Assembly: GCA_964554665.1 (NCBI GenBank)
Contig: CAZKPP010000067.1
Coordinates: 1 to 11,874 of the forward strand
From: UBA3263 sp964554665
GTDB lineage: Bacteria; Bacteroidota; Bacteroidia; Bacteroidales; Muribaculaceae
Direction of reading: 5' to 3'
Length of the DNA stretch: 11,874 bases
The position numbers and the translations under genes are program-made. Every line of letters begins with the position of its first letter. Within the stretch, counting starts at the first letter, position 1. Of the stretch, positions 1-6,328 are shown one piece after another. The notes under the pieces are model-generated. The model did no database searches, was not told the origin of the DNA, and saw only the letters and a list, made by a program, of their open reading frames with translations.

Positions 1-396
1 GTCGGGGTTGGCGGTGATGGTCAGGTCGATGGTGTCTTCGGGGAGGATGGGGTCGATAACGTCGGGCCACTCTATGAGGCAGAGGGCGCCGCAGTCAAGA
101 TAGTCTTCAATGCCCATATCCATGGCCTCGTCGAGGTCTTCGAGGCGATAAAGGTCGAAGTGGTAGATTAGCTCGGCAGTGGTGTCCGAGCGATATTCGT
201 TGACCAGGGCAAAGGTTGGCGATGCGGTTGCGTCGGTTTCAACGCCCAGTTCGCGACAGAGGGCGTTGATGAAAGTTGTTTTTCCGGCCCCCATGTCGCC
301 ATGGAGAGCCACTACGGTGCGGTCGCCCATGTCGGCAATGAACTCGCGGGCGGCGGCGGGGAGTGCTTCGAGATTTTCTACTGTAAGGGTTTTCAT
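1..396 (-). CDS. tsaE: tRNA threonylcarbamoyladenosine biosynthesis ATPase TsaE (3' end cut by window edge)
   Basis: TsaE is the small P-loop ATPase that works with TsaB and TsaD in the cytoplasm to make t6A at position 37 of ANN-decoding tRNAs. The reverse strand from ATG at 396 reads MKTLTVENLEALP and stays open for 132 codons to the window edge. Visible motifs are the Walker A loop GDMGAGKTT (about residues 33-41), the family signature SPTF (59-62) followed by VNEY, HFDLYRL (79-85), and IEWPD (108-112). The family is usually about 135-160 residues, so only a short C-terminal piece is missing. The start follows a TAnnTTTG promoter box and is the first ATG after it. The gene is divergent from the DUF2156 gene, with 61 bp between the start codons. 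Identification is by family motifs; confidence is high. Confidence 0.95.
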   Translation of the reverse strand, partial: MKTLTVENLEALPAAAREFIADMGDRTVVALHGDMGAGKTTFINALCRELGVETDATASPTFALVNEYRSDTTAELIYHFDLYRLEDLDEAMDMGIEDYLDCGALCLIEWPDVIDPILPEDTIDLTITANPD

Positions 397-404
397 ATCG
401 GCGG

Positions 405-412
405 CAAATTTA
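405..412 (-). promoter_or_regulatory. Bacteroidetes -7 promoter box for tsaE
   Basis: On the minus strand this reads TAAATTTG, matching the Bacteroidetes -7 consensus TAnnTTTG, eight bases upstream of the tsaE ATG. I see no clear -33 TTTG at the expected distance, so the box rests on the -7 match and its position alone. The closeness to the ATG implies a very short leader. Confidence 0.5.
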
Positions 413-457
413 CAACTTTTTTCCGAACTTTCCGCCCACGATTTCGGTTTTAATGGT

Positions 458-1378
458 ATGAAAAACTACACTATTGCTACTCTTGAGGCCCTAAAATTCC
501 ATTCAATAACTGCCGCCGACTTCGGCGACATTGCGCATTTCATGCACTTGTCGGACAGTCGCACCTGCGACTACACCCTCGGCGGCATTGTTCTTTGGGC
601 CGACCATTTCAACTATCGGATTGCCATTTCCGACAATACCCTGTTTGTTAGTGGCGGCCGCGAGGACAACCTTGCCATAAATGCCTATGCCATGCCGGTT
701 GGCGACAGCGACTTCGACGAGTCGATGCGCCTGCTTCAAGACATTGAAGAGCCGCGCCCGGTGTGGCTCTCGGCCGTGCCCGAAGACCGGCTCCACCTGT
801 TTGCCGCGCTGCCCAACGCAACCGTAAGCGAACTGGGAAGCGAGTGGAGCGACTATCTTTACGACATCCACTCGCTGGCCACTTTGAGCGGCGGCGCAAT
901 GAAAAAGAAGCGCAACCACGTTAACCGCTTTCTCAGCGATAACCCCGACGCACGCCTGGTTGACTTTACGCCTGCCATTGCCGCCGAGTGCCGTGGGCTG
1001 CTCCAAGCCGTAGGCCACGACGATACGTCCACCGGCATTTCAGAATTCGCCGCCGTTGACCGCATGCTGGCCAACTGGAATGACTATGCGCCCTATCTGA
1101 TTGGCATGGCGCTGGTTATCGGCAACCGCGTAGTCGGATTTACCGTTGGCGAGGCCAAAGATGACACGCTGCATTGCCACGTTGAAAAATGCGACCACAC
1201 CATAGCGGGGGCCAACGAGGCTCTGACGTCGATGTTTGCCGCCGAAATGAGCCGTCGCAACCCCCGTTTGCTCTACGTTAACCGCCAGGACGATGCCGGC
1301 GACCCCGGCCTGCGGGCATCCAAAGAAAGCTGGCATCCGCTGCGGTTGCTGCCTAAATACAACGTTAAGCTGAGTTAA
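458..1378 (+). CDS. DUF2156 (phosphatidylglycerol lysyltransferase C-terminal-like) protein
   Basis: A 306-residue protein starting at ATG 458 (MKNYTIATLEAL). An open frame runs further upstream, but it would cross the tsaE start region and read antisense to tsaE, so the internal ATG is preferred. The protein matches the DUF2156/LPG_synthase_C family by sequence style: an N-terminal segment with CDYTLGGIVLW (about 37-47), a central LSGGAMKKKRNHVNRF block (143-158), GNRVVGFTVG in the C-terminal half, and an ending with NRQDDAGDPGLR then SWHP and LLPKY (275-302). The family has an acyl-CoA N-acyltransferase-like fold. In MprF the related domain transfers lysine from tRNA to phosphatidylglycerol, but stand-alone Bacteroidetes members lack the membrane half and their substrate is not known. 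No signal peptide or membrane segment is visible, so it is probably cytoplasmic. Its stop overlaps the stop of the convergent gene at 1375. No TAnnTTTG box was found in front of it. Confidence 0.85.
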   Translation: MKNYTIATLEALKFHSITAADFGDIAHFMHLSDSRTCDYTLGGIVLWADHFNYRIAISDNTLFVSGGREDNLAINAYAMPVGDSDFDESMRLLQDIEEPRPVWLSAVPEDRLHLFAALPNATVSELGSEWSDYLYDIHSLATLSGGAMKKKRNHVNRFLSDNPDARLVDFTPAIAAECRGLLQAVGHDDTSTGISEFAAVDRMLANWNDYAPYLIGMALVIGNRVVGFTVGEAKDDTLHCHVEKCDHTIAGANEALTSMFAAEMSRRNPRLLYVNRQDDAGDPGLRASKESWHPLRLLPKYNVKLS

Positions 1379-1725
1379 TAACCCGACTTGGGAATCGTTA
1401 CCCTCGGCCGCAGCCGGCAGCGCAGGCGCCGGTGCAGCTCCTGCCTGACCGGCCGGCCCGACAGCACCGCAATGAGGCGCTCGGTAACCACCGCCTGCAG
1501 CAGATTATGGTTTGCCCCGGGCAGGTCTACGCTATCGTCGGCGGCCACCTCAATGCCCAGTTCCTCACACTCGTTGCCGAGTTCGCGGCGCGCAATGGCC
1601 AGCAGCGCCTCCTCTTCGTTGCGCCCGTAAGGTCCGGGCAGTTCCGGATCGTTGGTAACGGCCTTGAGGGCCGAAAGGGCATAGATAGTATTTACAGCCC
1701 CCAAAAGATCAATTTTGTTTTTCAT
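1375..1725 (-). CDS. Hypothetical protein, 116 aa
   Basis: I do not recognise this protein. The reverse frame from ATG 1725 reads MKNKIDLLGAVNTIYALSAL and ends KSGY. It has a predicted helical N-terminus, a central acidic stretch (NEEEALLAIARRELGNECEELG), and a strongly basic arginine-rich tail (HRRLRCRLRPR), so the charge is distributed unevenly. No signal peptide, membrane span or catalytic motif is visible. Its start overlaps the stop of the upstream gene in the four-base ATGA arrangement (1722-1725), which implies translational coupling and a shared function. Its stop overlaps the stop of the convergent DUF2156 gene in the four bases TTAA (1375-1378). Reality is supported by the coupling and the clean frame; function is unknown. 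Confidence 0.7.
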   Translation of the reverse strand: MKNKIDLLGAVNTIYALSALKAVTNDPELPGPYGRNEEEALLAIARRELGNECEELGIEVAADDSVDLPGANHNLLQAVVTERLIAVLSGRPVRQELHRRLRCRLRPRVTIPKSGY

Positions 1726-2102
1726 AGGCTTAATAGAATAGTGTTGGCGTTTTCTTCGGAAATGTAGAAACGCGATGCGCGTCCCCGCGAAACAACATGT
1801 ATGGCCGCCCGGGTGCGCGTAGCCTCCGGATTTTCCATCATATAGCTATCGAAAGCATTGAAAATCTCGGTCCACATGGCCCGGTTGTCGCTGCTCATAT
1901 TGGGCAGTTTGCCCAGGCGGCGACGGCGGTCCATGACCAGCAGATGGTCAACGCTGACAAAATAGCCCCGCTCAACCGGCGAGTTTATAACCTTGCGGAC
2001 CACCGATTCAGTTGCCCGCGTTAAACGCCGGCGCGCCATTTCCTCCCTGACGGCTTTGGTCAAGCGCAAATTACGCTCTTTTTTCATGCAGATATATTTC
2101 AT
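1722..2102 (-). CDS. Hypothetical basic protein, about 121-126 aa
   Basis: I do not recognise this protein. The frame is open up to an ATG at 2150, but a -7 promoter box (2111-2118) lies inside that extension, so the real start should be the ATG at 2102 (MKYICMKKERN) or the one at 2087 (MKKERNLRLTKAV); the coordinates use the former. If transcription begins a few bases after the box, 2087 would leave a usable leader and may be better. The protein is highly basic (REEMARRRLTRATE, MDRRRRLGKLPN) and ends with SRGRASRFYISEENANTILLSL. The basic N-terminal helix and the RFYIS element suggest nucleic-acid contact, but this is a guess. It is the first gene of a two-gene unit with the 116-residue protein, joined by an ATGA overlap. 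Confidence 0.7.
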   Translation of the reverse strand: MKYICMKKERNLRLTKAVREEMARRRLTRATESVVRKVINSPVERGYFVSVDHLLVMDRRRRLGKLPNMSSDNRAMWTEIFNAFDSYMMENPEATRTRAAIHVVSRGRASRFYISEENANTILLSL

Positions 2103-2110
2103 AGTGAGTG

Positions 2111-2118
2111 CAAAATTA
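2111..2118 (-). promoter_or_regulatory. Bacteroidetes -7 promoter box for the two-gene hypothetical unit
   Basis: The minus strand reads TAATTTTG, a full match to TAnnTTTG, placed 8-23 bases upstream of the two candidate start codons of the first hypothetical gene. The -33 position has no good TTTG. The box decides against the far upstream ATG at 2150, which would lie before the transcription start. Confidence 0.5.
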
Positions 2119-2177
2119 CCGTCGGGCGGGGAAAGTGACTTGCCCACCATTGTTGCACAATGTTAACATCCGGCAGC

Positions 2178-2208
2178 TTTGGAATTTCGGATTTTTTCCG
2201 TAATTTTG
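2178..2208 (+). promoter_or_regulatory. Complete Bacteroidetes promoter for dinD (and probably dapA-rsmA)
   Basis: A -33 element TTTG (2178-2181) and a -7 element TAATTTTG (2201-2208) are separated by 19 bp, which matches the known Bacteroidetes consensus in both boxes and in spacing. The dinD ATG follows 20 bases after the -7 box. A perfect 8-bp palindrome TGTTAACA (2161-2168) lies nine bases upstream of the -33 box and could be an operator, but no known regulator is assigned to it. This is the clearest promoter in the window. Confidence 0.75.
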
Positions 2209-2228
2209 CGGTCTAAAATAGTTCTCAC

Positions 2229-3098
2229 ATGGACCTCCAAAGAATAGCCCAACATCAGTCACAGTTCGACAGCATCCAAAAAATCATCACCGGCGAATCC
2301 GAAGATGATCAGGTTGAAATTTGGCTTGCCCGCGAACTTCAGCAATTGCTGGGCTATGCGCGCTGGGAAAACTTCAGCGTAGCAATCAGCAGGGCCATCG
2401 AATCGTGTAAAACGCAAGGAATCAATGTTGACGACCATTTTCGTGAGGTCACGAAAATGGTCACATTAGGCAGCGGTGCCCAAAGAGCCGTTCAGGACTT
2501 TATGCTTACGCGATACGCCTGTTATCTCATAGCCCAGAACGGCGATCCTAAAAAAGAGGAAATAGCTTTTGCCCAAGCCTATTTTGCTATTCAAACCCGA
2601 AAAGCCGAACTTATAGCCGAGCATATTGATGAGATTTCGCGACTTGAAACCCGCGACCGGCTCAGAGCATCGGAAAAACAGTTGTCGCGCAACATTTTTG
2701 AGCGCGGAGTCGACGACCGCGGATTCGGACGCATACGCTCAAAGGGTGACACCGTGCTATTCGGGGGATTCACGACCGAAGACATGAAAAACCGGTTGGG
2801 CATAAAGTCCTCCCGGCCTTTAGCCGACTTCCTCCCGACCCTCACCATCGCCGCAAAGAATCTCGCAACTGAGATGACCAACTACAATGTTGAACAGAAA
2901 AACCTTAGGGGAGAAATGCCAATTACCCGCGAACACGTTCAAAACAACCAGAGTGTCAGACAAATGCTCGGAGAGCGTGGCATAAAGCCCGAAGAACTGC
3001 CTGCCGCTGAAGACATTAAAAAAGTTGAGCGCAGAGTGTCTGCCAACGCAAAGAAAATCGAAAAGACCTCAAAAAGACTTCCCAAGCATAAACAATAA
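2229..3098 (+). CDS. dinD: DNA damage-inducible protein D (DinD)
   Basis: A 289-residue protein of about the usual DinD length. The N-terminal half carries the BRO-N-like core: an EIWLARELQQLLGYARWENF segment (about residues 30-49), DHFREVTKMVTLGSGAQR (68-85) and LTRYACYLIAQNGDP (93-107). The C-terminal half has the FGGFTTEDMKNRLGI region and a lysine-rich tail (KKIEKTSKRLPKHKQ). In Escherichia coli, DinD is an SOS gene whose product inhibits RecA-mediated strand exchange; whether this orthologue does so is not known. The start follows a complete promoter by 20 bases. Only six bases separate its stop from dapA, so the two are probably co-transcribed. No LexA-type operator is evident. Base composition is visibly more AT-rich than dapA, which fits horizontal acquisition. 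A perfect 30-nt inverted repeat lies inside the gene (2433-2462). Confidence 0.92.
   Translation: MDLQRIAQHQSQFDSIQKIITGESEDDQVEIWLARELQQLLGYARWENFSVAISRAIESCKTQGINVDDHFREVTKMVTLGSGAQRAVQDFMLTRYACYLIAQNGDPKKEEIAFAQAYFAIQTRKAELIAEHIDEISRLETRDRLRASEKQLSRNIFERGVDDRGFGRIRSKGDTVLFGGFTTEDMKNRLGIKSSRPLADFLPTLTIAAKNLATEMTNYNVEQKNLRGEMPITREHVQNNQSVRQMLGERGIKPEELPAAEDIKKVERRVSANAKKIEKTSKRLPKHKQ
2433..2462. repeat. Perfect 14-bp inverted repeat inside dinD
   Basis: The arms GACCATTTTCGTGA (2433-2446) and TCACGAAAATGGTC (2449-2462) are exact reverse complements with only GG between them, so the 30 bases are a near-complete DNA palindrome. It falls on codons for DHFREVTKMV, a stretch that I recall as conserved in DinD, so part of the symmetry may be forced by the protein. 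It could form a strong mRNA hairpin or a dyad protein-binding site. Confidence 0.9.
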
Positions 3099-3104
3099 CC
3101 ACCT

Positions 3105-3989
3105 ATGCTGACAAATAAACTACGCGGAATGGGAGTGGCCCTGATAACTCCCTTCAGTTCCGACAAAACCATAGACTATCCGGCCCTCGCAAGGCTCATT
3201 GAATATCAAATCAAGTCGGGAGTCGATTTTCTGGTCGTGCTCGGCACTACGGCCGAAACCCCTACCCTGTCGGCCGACGAAAAAGCCCGGGTGCGCCGGT
3301 TTGTGGTGCAATGCGTCGGCGGCCGCATTCCGCTGGTTCTCGGCATGGGCTCGAACAACACCATGGGGCTGTGCGACGAAATCCGCACCACCGACCTCAG
3401 CGGCTTCGACGCCATACTTTCGGTTGTGCCGTTCTATAACAAGCCGTCGCAAGAGGGCATATATCAGCACTATGCAGCAGTTGCGCAGGCATCGCCCCTG
3501 CCGGTTATTCTCTACAACGTGCCCGGGCGCACCGGCGTTAACATGACGGCCGAAACCACCCTGCGCCTGGCCTGCGACTTCCGCGGCAAAATAATCGCCA
3601 TCAAAGAGGCCTCGGGCAACTTTTCGCAAATCGACGACATTATCAAGCGCAAACCCGCCGACTTCATGGTCATTTCCGGCGACGACGCCATAACCTTTCC
3701 GCTGCTCACCCTCGGAGCCGTAGGCGTTATTTCGGTTATCGGCAACGCCTTCCCCAAAGAATTCTCGCGCATGGTGCGCCTGGCCCTCGACGGCGATTTC
3801 CGCAACGCCCTGCTCATTCACCATAAATTCACCGAGCTGTTCTCGCTGCTGTTTGTCGACGGCAACCCCGCTGGTGTCAAATGTTTGCTACACTCCATGG
3901 GCATGATTGAAAACGAACTGCGCCTGCCGTTGGTGCCCACCCGCCTGGCCACCCACGACGCCATCCGAGCCATACTCCAGACCCTCTGA
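3105..3989 (+). CDS. dapA: 4-hydroxy-tetrahydrodipicolinate synthase
   Basis: DapA condenses pyruvate with aspartate semialdehyde in the first committed step of the lysine and meso-diaminopimelate pathway, in the cytoplasm. The 294-residue length is normal for this TIM-barrel enzyme. All key residues are visible: GTTAE with T48 and T49, Y111 in PFYNKPS, Y137 and R142 in YNVPGRT, and the Schiff-base lysine K167 in IKEASG; these correspond to T44/T45, Y107, Y133, R138 and K161 of the E. coli enzyme. The start ATG lies six bases after the dinD stop, and I found no TAnnTTTG box in the preceding 100 bases, which suggests read-through from the dinD promoter. The rsmA start follows four bases after its stop. 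Confidence 0.97.
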   Translation: MLTNKLRGMGVALITPFSSDKTIDYPALARLIEYQIKSGVDFLVVLGTTAETPTLSADEKARVRRFVVQCVGGRIPLVLGMGSNNTMGLCDEIRTTDLSGFDAILSVVPFYNKPSQEGIYQHYAAVAQASPLPVILYNVPGRTGVNMTAETTLRLACDFRGKIIAIKEASGNFSQIDDIIKRKPADFMVISGDDAITFPLLTLGAVGVISVIGNAFPKEFSRMVRLALDGDFRNALLIHHKFTELFSLLFVDGNPAGVKCLLHSMGMIENELRLPLVPTRLATHDAIRAILQTL

Positions 3990-3993
3990 CATT

Positions 3994-4746
3994 ATGCCTG
4001 CCGTAAAACCCAAAAAAGCTCTTGGTCAACATTTTCTGACCGACCTCGGCATTGCCCGCCGCATAGCATCGACCATCGGCGACTTCCGTTCGCTACCCAC
4101 TCTCGAAGTAGGGCCCGGCATGGGAGTGCTCACCCAATTTCTGCTCGAAGAAGACCCCAACGTAACGGTTATTGAAATCGACCGCGAAAGCGTTGATTAT
4201 CTGAAGGTTCACTTTCCGCAGCTAAGAATCGTTGAAGGCGACTTCCTGAAAATCGACCTGGCCCAAATCATGGGCAACAGCCCCTTCACGGTTATCGGCA
4301 ACTACCCCTACAACATATCCTCGCAAATATTTTTCCGCATTCTCGACTTCAAAGACCTCATTCCCTGCTGCGCAGGCATGCTGCAGCGCGAGGTTGCCGA
4401 GCGCCTGGCAGCTCCGGCGGGCACCAAGGCCCGCGGCATACTGAGCGTGCTGCTTCAGGCCTGGTATGACGTTGAGTATCTCTTCACTGTTTCGGAACAC
4501 GTATTTAACCCGCCGCCAAAGGTGAAGAGCGGCGTTATTCGCCTGGTGCGCAACTCGCGCACCGACCTTGGCTGCGACCCCGCGCGCTTCAAGGCCATAG
4601 TCAAGGCCACGTTTGGCCAGCGCCGCAAAACCATCCGCAACTCAATCCGCTCGGTAATAGCCGACTTCCCCACCGACCACCCCCTGGCCGGCCAACGACC
4701 CGAGCAGCTCTCGGTCGAAGACTTCATCGCCCTCGCCCGCCTGTAA
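3994..4746 (+). CDS. rsmA: 16S rRNA (adenine1518-N6/adenine1519-N6)-dimethyltransferase
   Basis: RsmA (KsgA) uses S-adenosylmethionine to dimethylate two adjacent adenines in helix 45 of 16S rRNA late in 30S assembly. The protein is 250 residues from ATG 3994. The frame is open further upstream inside dapA, but the family begins with K-K-x-L-G-Q-H-F-L, found here at residues 7-15, so the later ATG is right. Motifs are the SAM-binding EVGPGMGVLT (38-47), the acidic IEIDR (60-64), GDFL (82-85), and the catalytic NYPYNIS (103-109; the usual form is N-L-P-Y-N-I-S). The C-terminal half has FGQRRKTIRNS, typical of the small helical domain. It starts four bases after dapA. Its stop TAA lies in CTGTAAAAATA, similar to the repeat motif that begins 12 bases later. 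Confidence 0.97.
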   Translation: MPAVKPKKALGQHFLTDLGIARRIASTIGDFRSLPTLEVGPGMGVLTQFLLEEDPNVTVIEIDRESVDYLKVHFPQLRIVEGDFLKIDLAQIMGNSPFTVIGNYPYNISSQIFFRILDFKDLIPCCAGMLQREVAERLAAPAGTKARGILSVLLQAWYDVEYLFTVSEHVFNPPPKVKSGVIRLVRNSRTDLGCDPARFKAIVKATFGQRRKTIRNSIRSVIADFPTDHPLAGQRPEQLSVEDFIALARL

Positions 4747-4758
4747 AAATACCCAAAT

Positions 4759-4861
4759 TGTAAAAATAAGCATGCTGCAAATGGGCTTATTTTAACAAAA
4801 AATGTAAAAATAAGCACTTTTTGCGCATTATTAACTGCTTATTTTTACACTTTCAATTCCC
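4759..4861. repeat. Left copy of the ~103-bp direct repeat flanking the ATPase gene
   Basis: This 103-bp segment recurs in the same orientation at 6329-6430 with four substitutions and one single-base indel, by my hand alignment. It contains four copies of the 13-mer TGTAAAAATAAGC arranged as two inverted pairs. The first pair is 4759-4771 with 4785-4797 (one mismatch). The second is a perfect 14-bp pair, 4803-4816 with 4836-4849, with a 19-nt loop. The segment starts 12 bases after the rsmA stop and contains the ATPase stop (4831-4833) and its last nine sense codons. It is much more AT-rich than the flanking genes. Confidence 0.92.
4797..4849 (-). terminator. Possible intrinsic terminator of the ATPase gene
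   Basis: On the minus strand, the 14-bp stem TGTAAAAATAAGCA/TGCTTATTTTTACA (4849-4836 and 4816-4803, loop 19 nt) is followed by A and a run of six T at 4801-4796 or so. The hairpin begins inside the last codons of the ATPase. The stem is AT-rich and so only moderately stable, and the same palindrome may instead be a binding site. The right repeat copy has an equivalent structure with a five-T run, which would end transcription entering from the receptor side before the ATPase promoter. Confidence 0.4.
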
Positions 4862-6264
4862 TTCGTATAGGCATAGAGCGCAGTCGGCACGAATTGGAGA
4901 GTAATTTCATTAAACTCTTTTTTGCCGGATTCAGTCTCGGTTGTAACAACAGCTCCTGTTAAATTGTTAGTCGTTAGAAACGTAGTCAGCGATTTCAGTT
5001 CGCCGGGGTTGCTGAAATAACGGTTACTCCATTTGACTTCAACCGCACGGTCAGGCTTCTGGCTCAGAGGGTTGAGCCTTACAAAGTCAACTTCGCCATT
5101 ACTGCGGCCCTTTTTCCAATTTGCGTAGAAAAGCGAATCTGTATCATTACCGAGCTGACAGAATACCGCAGTCTCAACCAGATGGTTGAATGCCGCAGTA
5201 GACTTATCGACCGGAGAGAACACCGCAGCGAAAACCGAAGGATTGGTAACGTAGATTTTGAATGTTGTTACCCTTTGAAAACGACGGGCATTTTCATCGA
5301 CTTTATGAAGCACCTTGATGAGAAATGCCGATTCCAGATAATCAATATATTTGCGAATGTTCTCTTTACGTATGCCGGATTCTTTCGACAGGTCTTCCAT
5401 TGAAAATTCTTCGCCCGAGCGAAACACAAGGTGACTGAACAATCGATAAAGATCGCGGGTATCGCTGATTCCATAAAGTCCGGGCAGGTCTTTAAGCAAT
5501 ACCTTATCAACAATATCATCTTTTATAAAACGCCCCGGATTGCTGCGCATCTGAATGGTCGTTACAACTTCCGGATAACCGCCATAGTTAATATAGTCAA
5601 CAAAATGTTGGTTTAAGTCAGCAATATTGATTGCGTCATAGCCCGGTGTCTGAGTATCAAACCAGTTCACTTTTACCGGCACCACACTGTCGCTCCGGCC
5701 TATCATATCCATATATTCACAAAACAATAGCGGCGGAAGCGAGAAATGAGTGAAACGTCCGGCGCCACTTTCGGTAGACTTCATTTTTAGCGCAGCTGCC
5801 GCTGACCCTGAGGCGATAAACCGTATATGCCGACGGCTGTCGCACAATACCTTCAAATGAATCTCCCAGTCTTTAAGATACTGTATTTCATCGAAAAATA
5901 CATAATATCCGGAATCATCGCCATCAGTTTTTGACGCCTTCATGAGATAGTCTACCATCTCTTCGAGCGACATTCCGCTATATAACGGAGCATCAACTGA
6001 AAGATAGAGGATTTTTCGCGGCTGAACTCCGTCGGCAAGTAGTTGTTTGATAGTATGAAACATCATAACCGTCTTTCCGACGCGTCGTGGCCCGAGCAAG
6101 ATTACACTTCTCCCCTTGGGCAGAGACGTTACCAATTCTTTGAATGGTTCTAAAAACATCCGCGGCCTCATTGCATCGAAGTCATCGAAAATAGCCGAAG
6201 TAGTCCACCAGGGATTATCAACTACCATGCGCTTTAGAATCTGCTCTTCCGGAAAATTTATCAT
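4831..6264 (-). CDS. AAA ATPase with C-terminal DUF4143 (PD-(D/E)XK-like) domain
   Basis: A 477-residue protein from ATG 6264. An in-frame TTG at 6294 would add ten residues, but it lies inside the -7 promoter box, so ATG is chosen. Numbering from the TTG, the N-terminal AAA_14 domain has Walker A GPRRVGKT (68-75), Walker B YYVFFDEIQYL (130-140) and a sensor-like RFIASGSAAAALK. A winged-helix-like middle (SMEDLSKESGIRKENIRKYIDYLESAF) leads to the DUF4143 domain with EVDF (D403) and AVEVK (E419, K421), an intact D-ExK constellation of the PD-(D/E)XK nuclease superfamily. The family is widespread and often multicopy in Bacteroidetes and archaea, and its biological role is not established. Two direct repeats flank the gene and its final codons lie within one of them. 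The gene is more AT-rich than its neighbours and is transcribed towards rsmA. The fold assignment is firm; nuclease activity is inferred. Confidence 0.93.
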   Translation of the reverse strand: MINFPEEQILKRMVVDNPWWTTSAIFDDFDAMRPRMFLEPFKELVTSLPKGRSVILLGPRRVGKTVMMFHTIKQLLADGVQPRKILYLSVDAPLYSGMSLEEMVDYLMKASKTDGDDSGYYVFFDEIQYLKDWEIHLKVLCDSRRHIRFIASGSAAAALKMKSTESGAGRFTHFSLPPLLFCEYMDMIGRSDSVVPVKVNWFDTQTPGYDAINIADLNQHFVDYINYGGYPEVVTTIQMRSNPGRFIKDDIVDKVLLKDLPGLYGISDTRDLYRLFSHLVFRSGEEFSMEDLSKESGIRKENIRKYIDYLESAFLIKVLHKVDENARRFQRVTTFKIYVTNPSVFAAVFSPVDKSTAAFNHLVETAVFCQLGNDTDSLFYANWKKGRSNGEVDFVRLNPLSQKPDRAVEVKWSNRYFSNPGELKSLTTFLTTNNLTGAVVTTETESGKKEFNEITLQFVPTALYAYTKGIESVKISS

Positions 6265-6291
6265 ATTCAGTATATCATTGGTTTCTGATGG

Positions 6292-6322
6292 CAAAGTTAA
6301 TTTAAAAATAAGATATTTGCAA
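6292..6322 (-). promoter_or_regulatory. Bacteroidetes promoter for the ATPase gene
   Basis: The minus strand reads TAACTTTG at 6299-6292, a full TAnnTTTG match, with CTTGC about 19-20 bases upstream (6318-6322) as a partial -33 element. The spacer holds the sequence complementary to TTTAAAAATAAGA (6301-6313), which matches 11 of 13 bases of the flanking repeat motif, so a motif-binding protein would compete with RNA polymerase here. The ATG at 6264 gives a leader of roughly 20 bases. Confidence 0.55.
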
Positions 6323-6328
6323 GAAAAA

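Noticed and set aside
179..457. Upstream extension of the DUF2156 frame
   Set aside because: It would read antisense through tsaE and adds 93 residues with no match to the family; the ATG at 458 gives the normal N-terminus.
1388..1767. Plus-strand open frames over 1388-1767
   Set aside because: They are shadows of the minus-strand hypothetical gene, which has an ATGA-coupled start and a shared promoter.
3120..3824. A 234-codon antisense open frame across dapA
   Set aside because: dapA shows every catalytic residue on the plus strand; the antisense product has no recognisable features.
4759..4861. CRISPR array or insertion-sequence ends
   Set aside because: The repeated 13-mers are short and lack regular unique spacers, and there is no cas gene. 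No transposase is present, and the long repeats are direct, not terminal inverted, so neither a CRISPR nor a standard IS fits.
6265..6294. TTG at 6294 as start of the ATPase
   Set aside because: This codon lies in the TAACTTTG promoter box, so it would precede the transcription start. ATG at 6264 is preferred.
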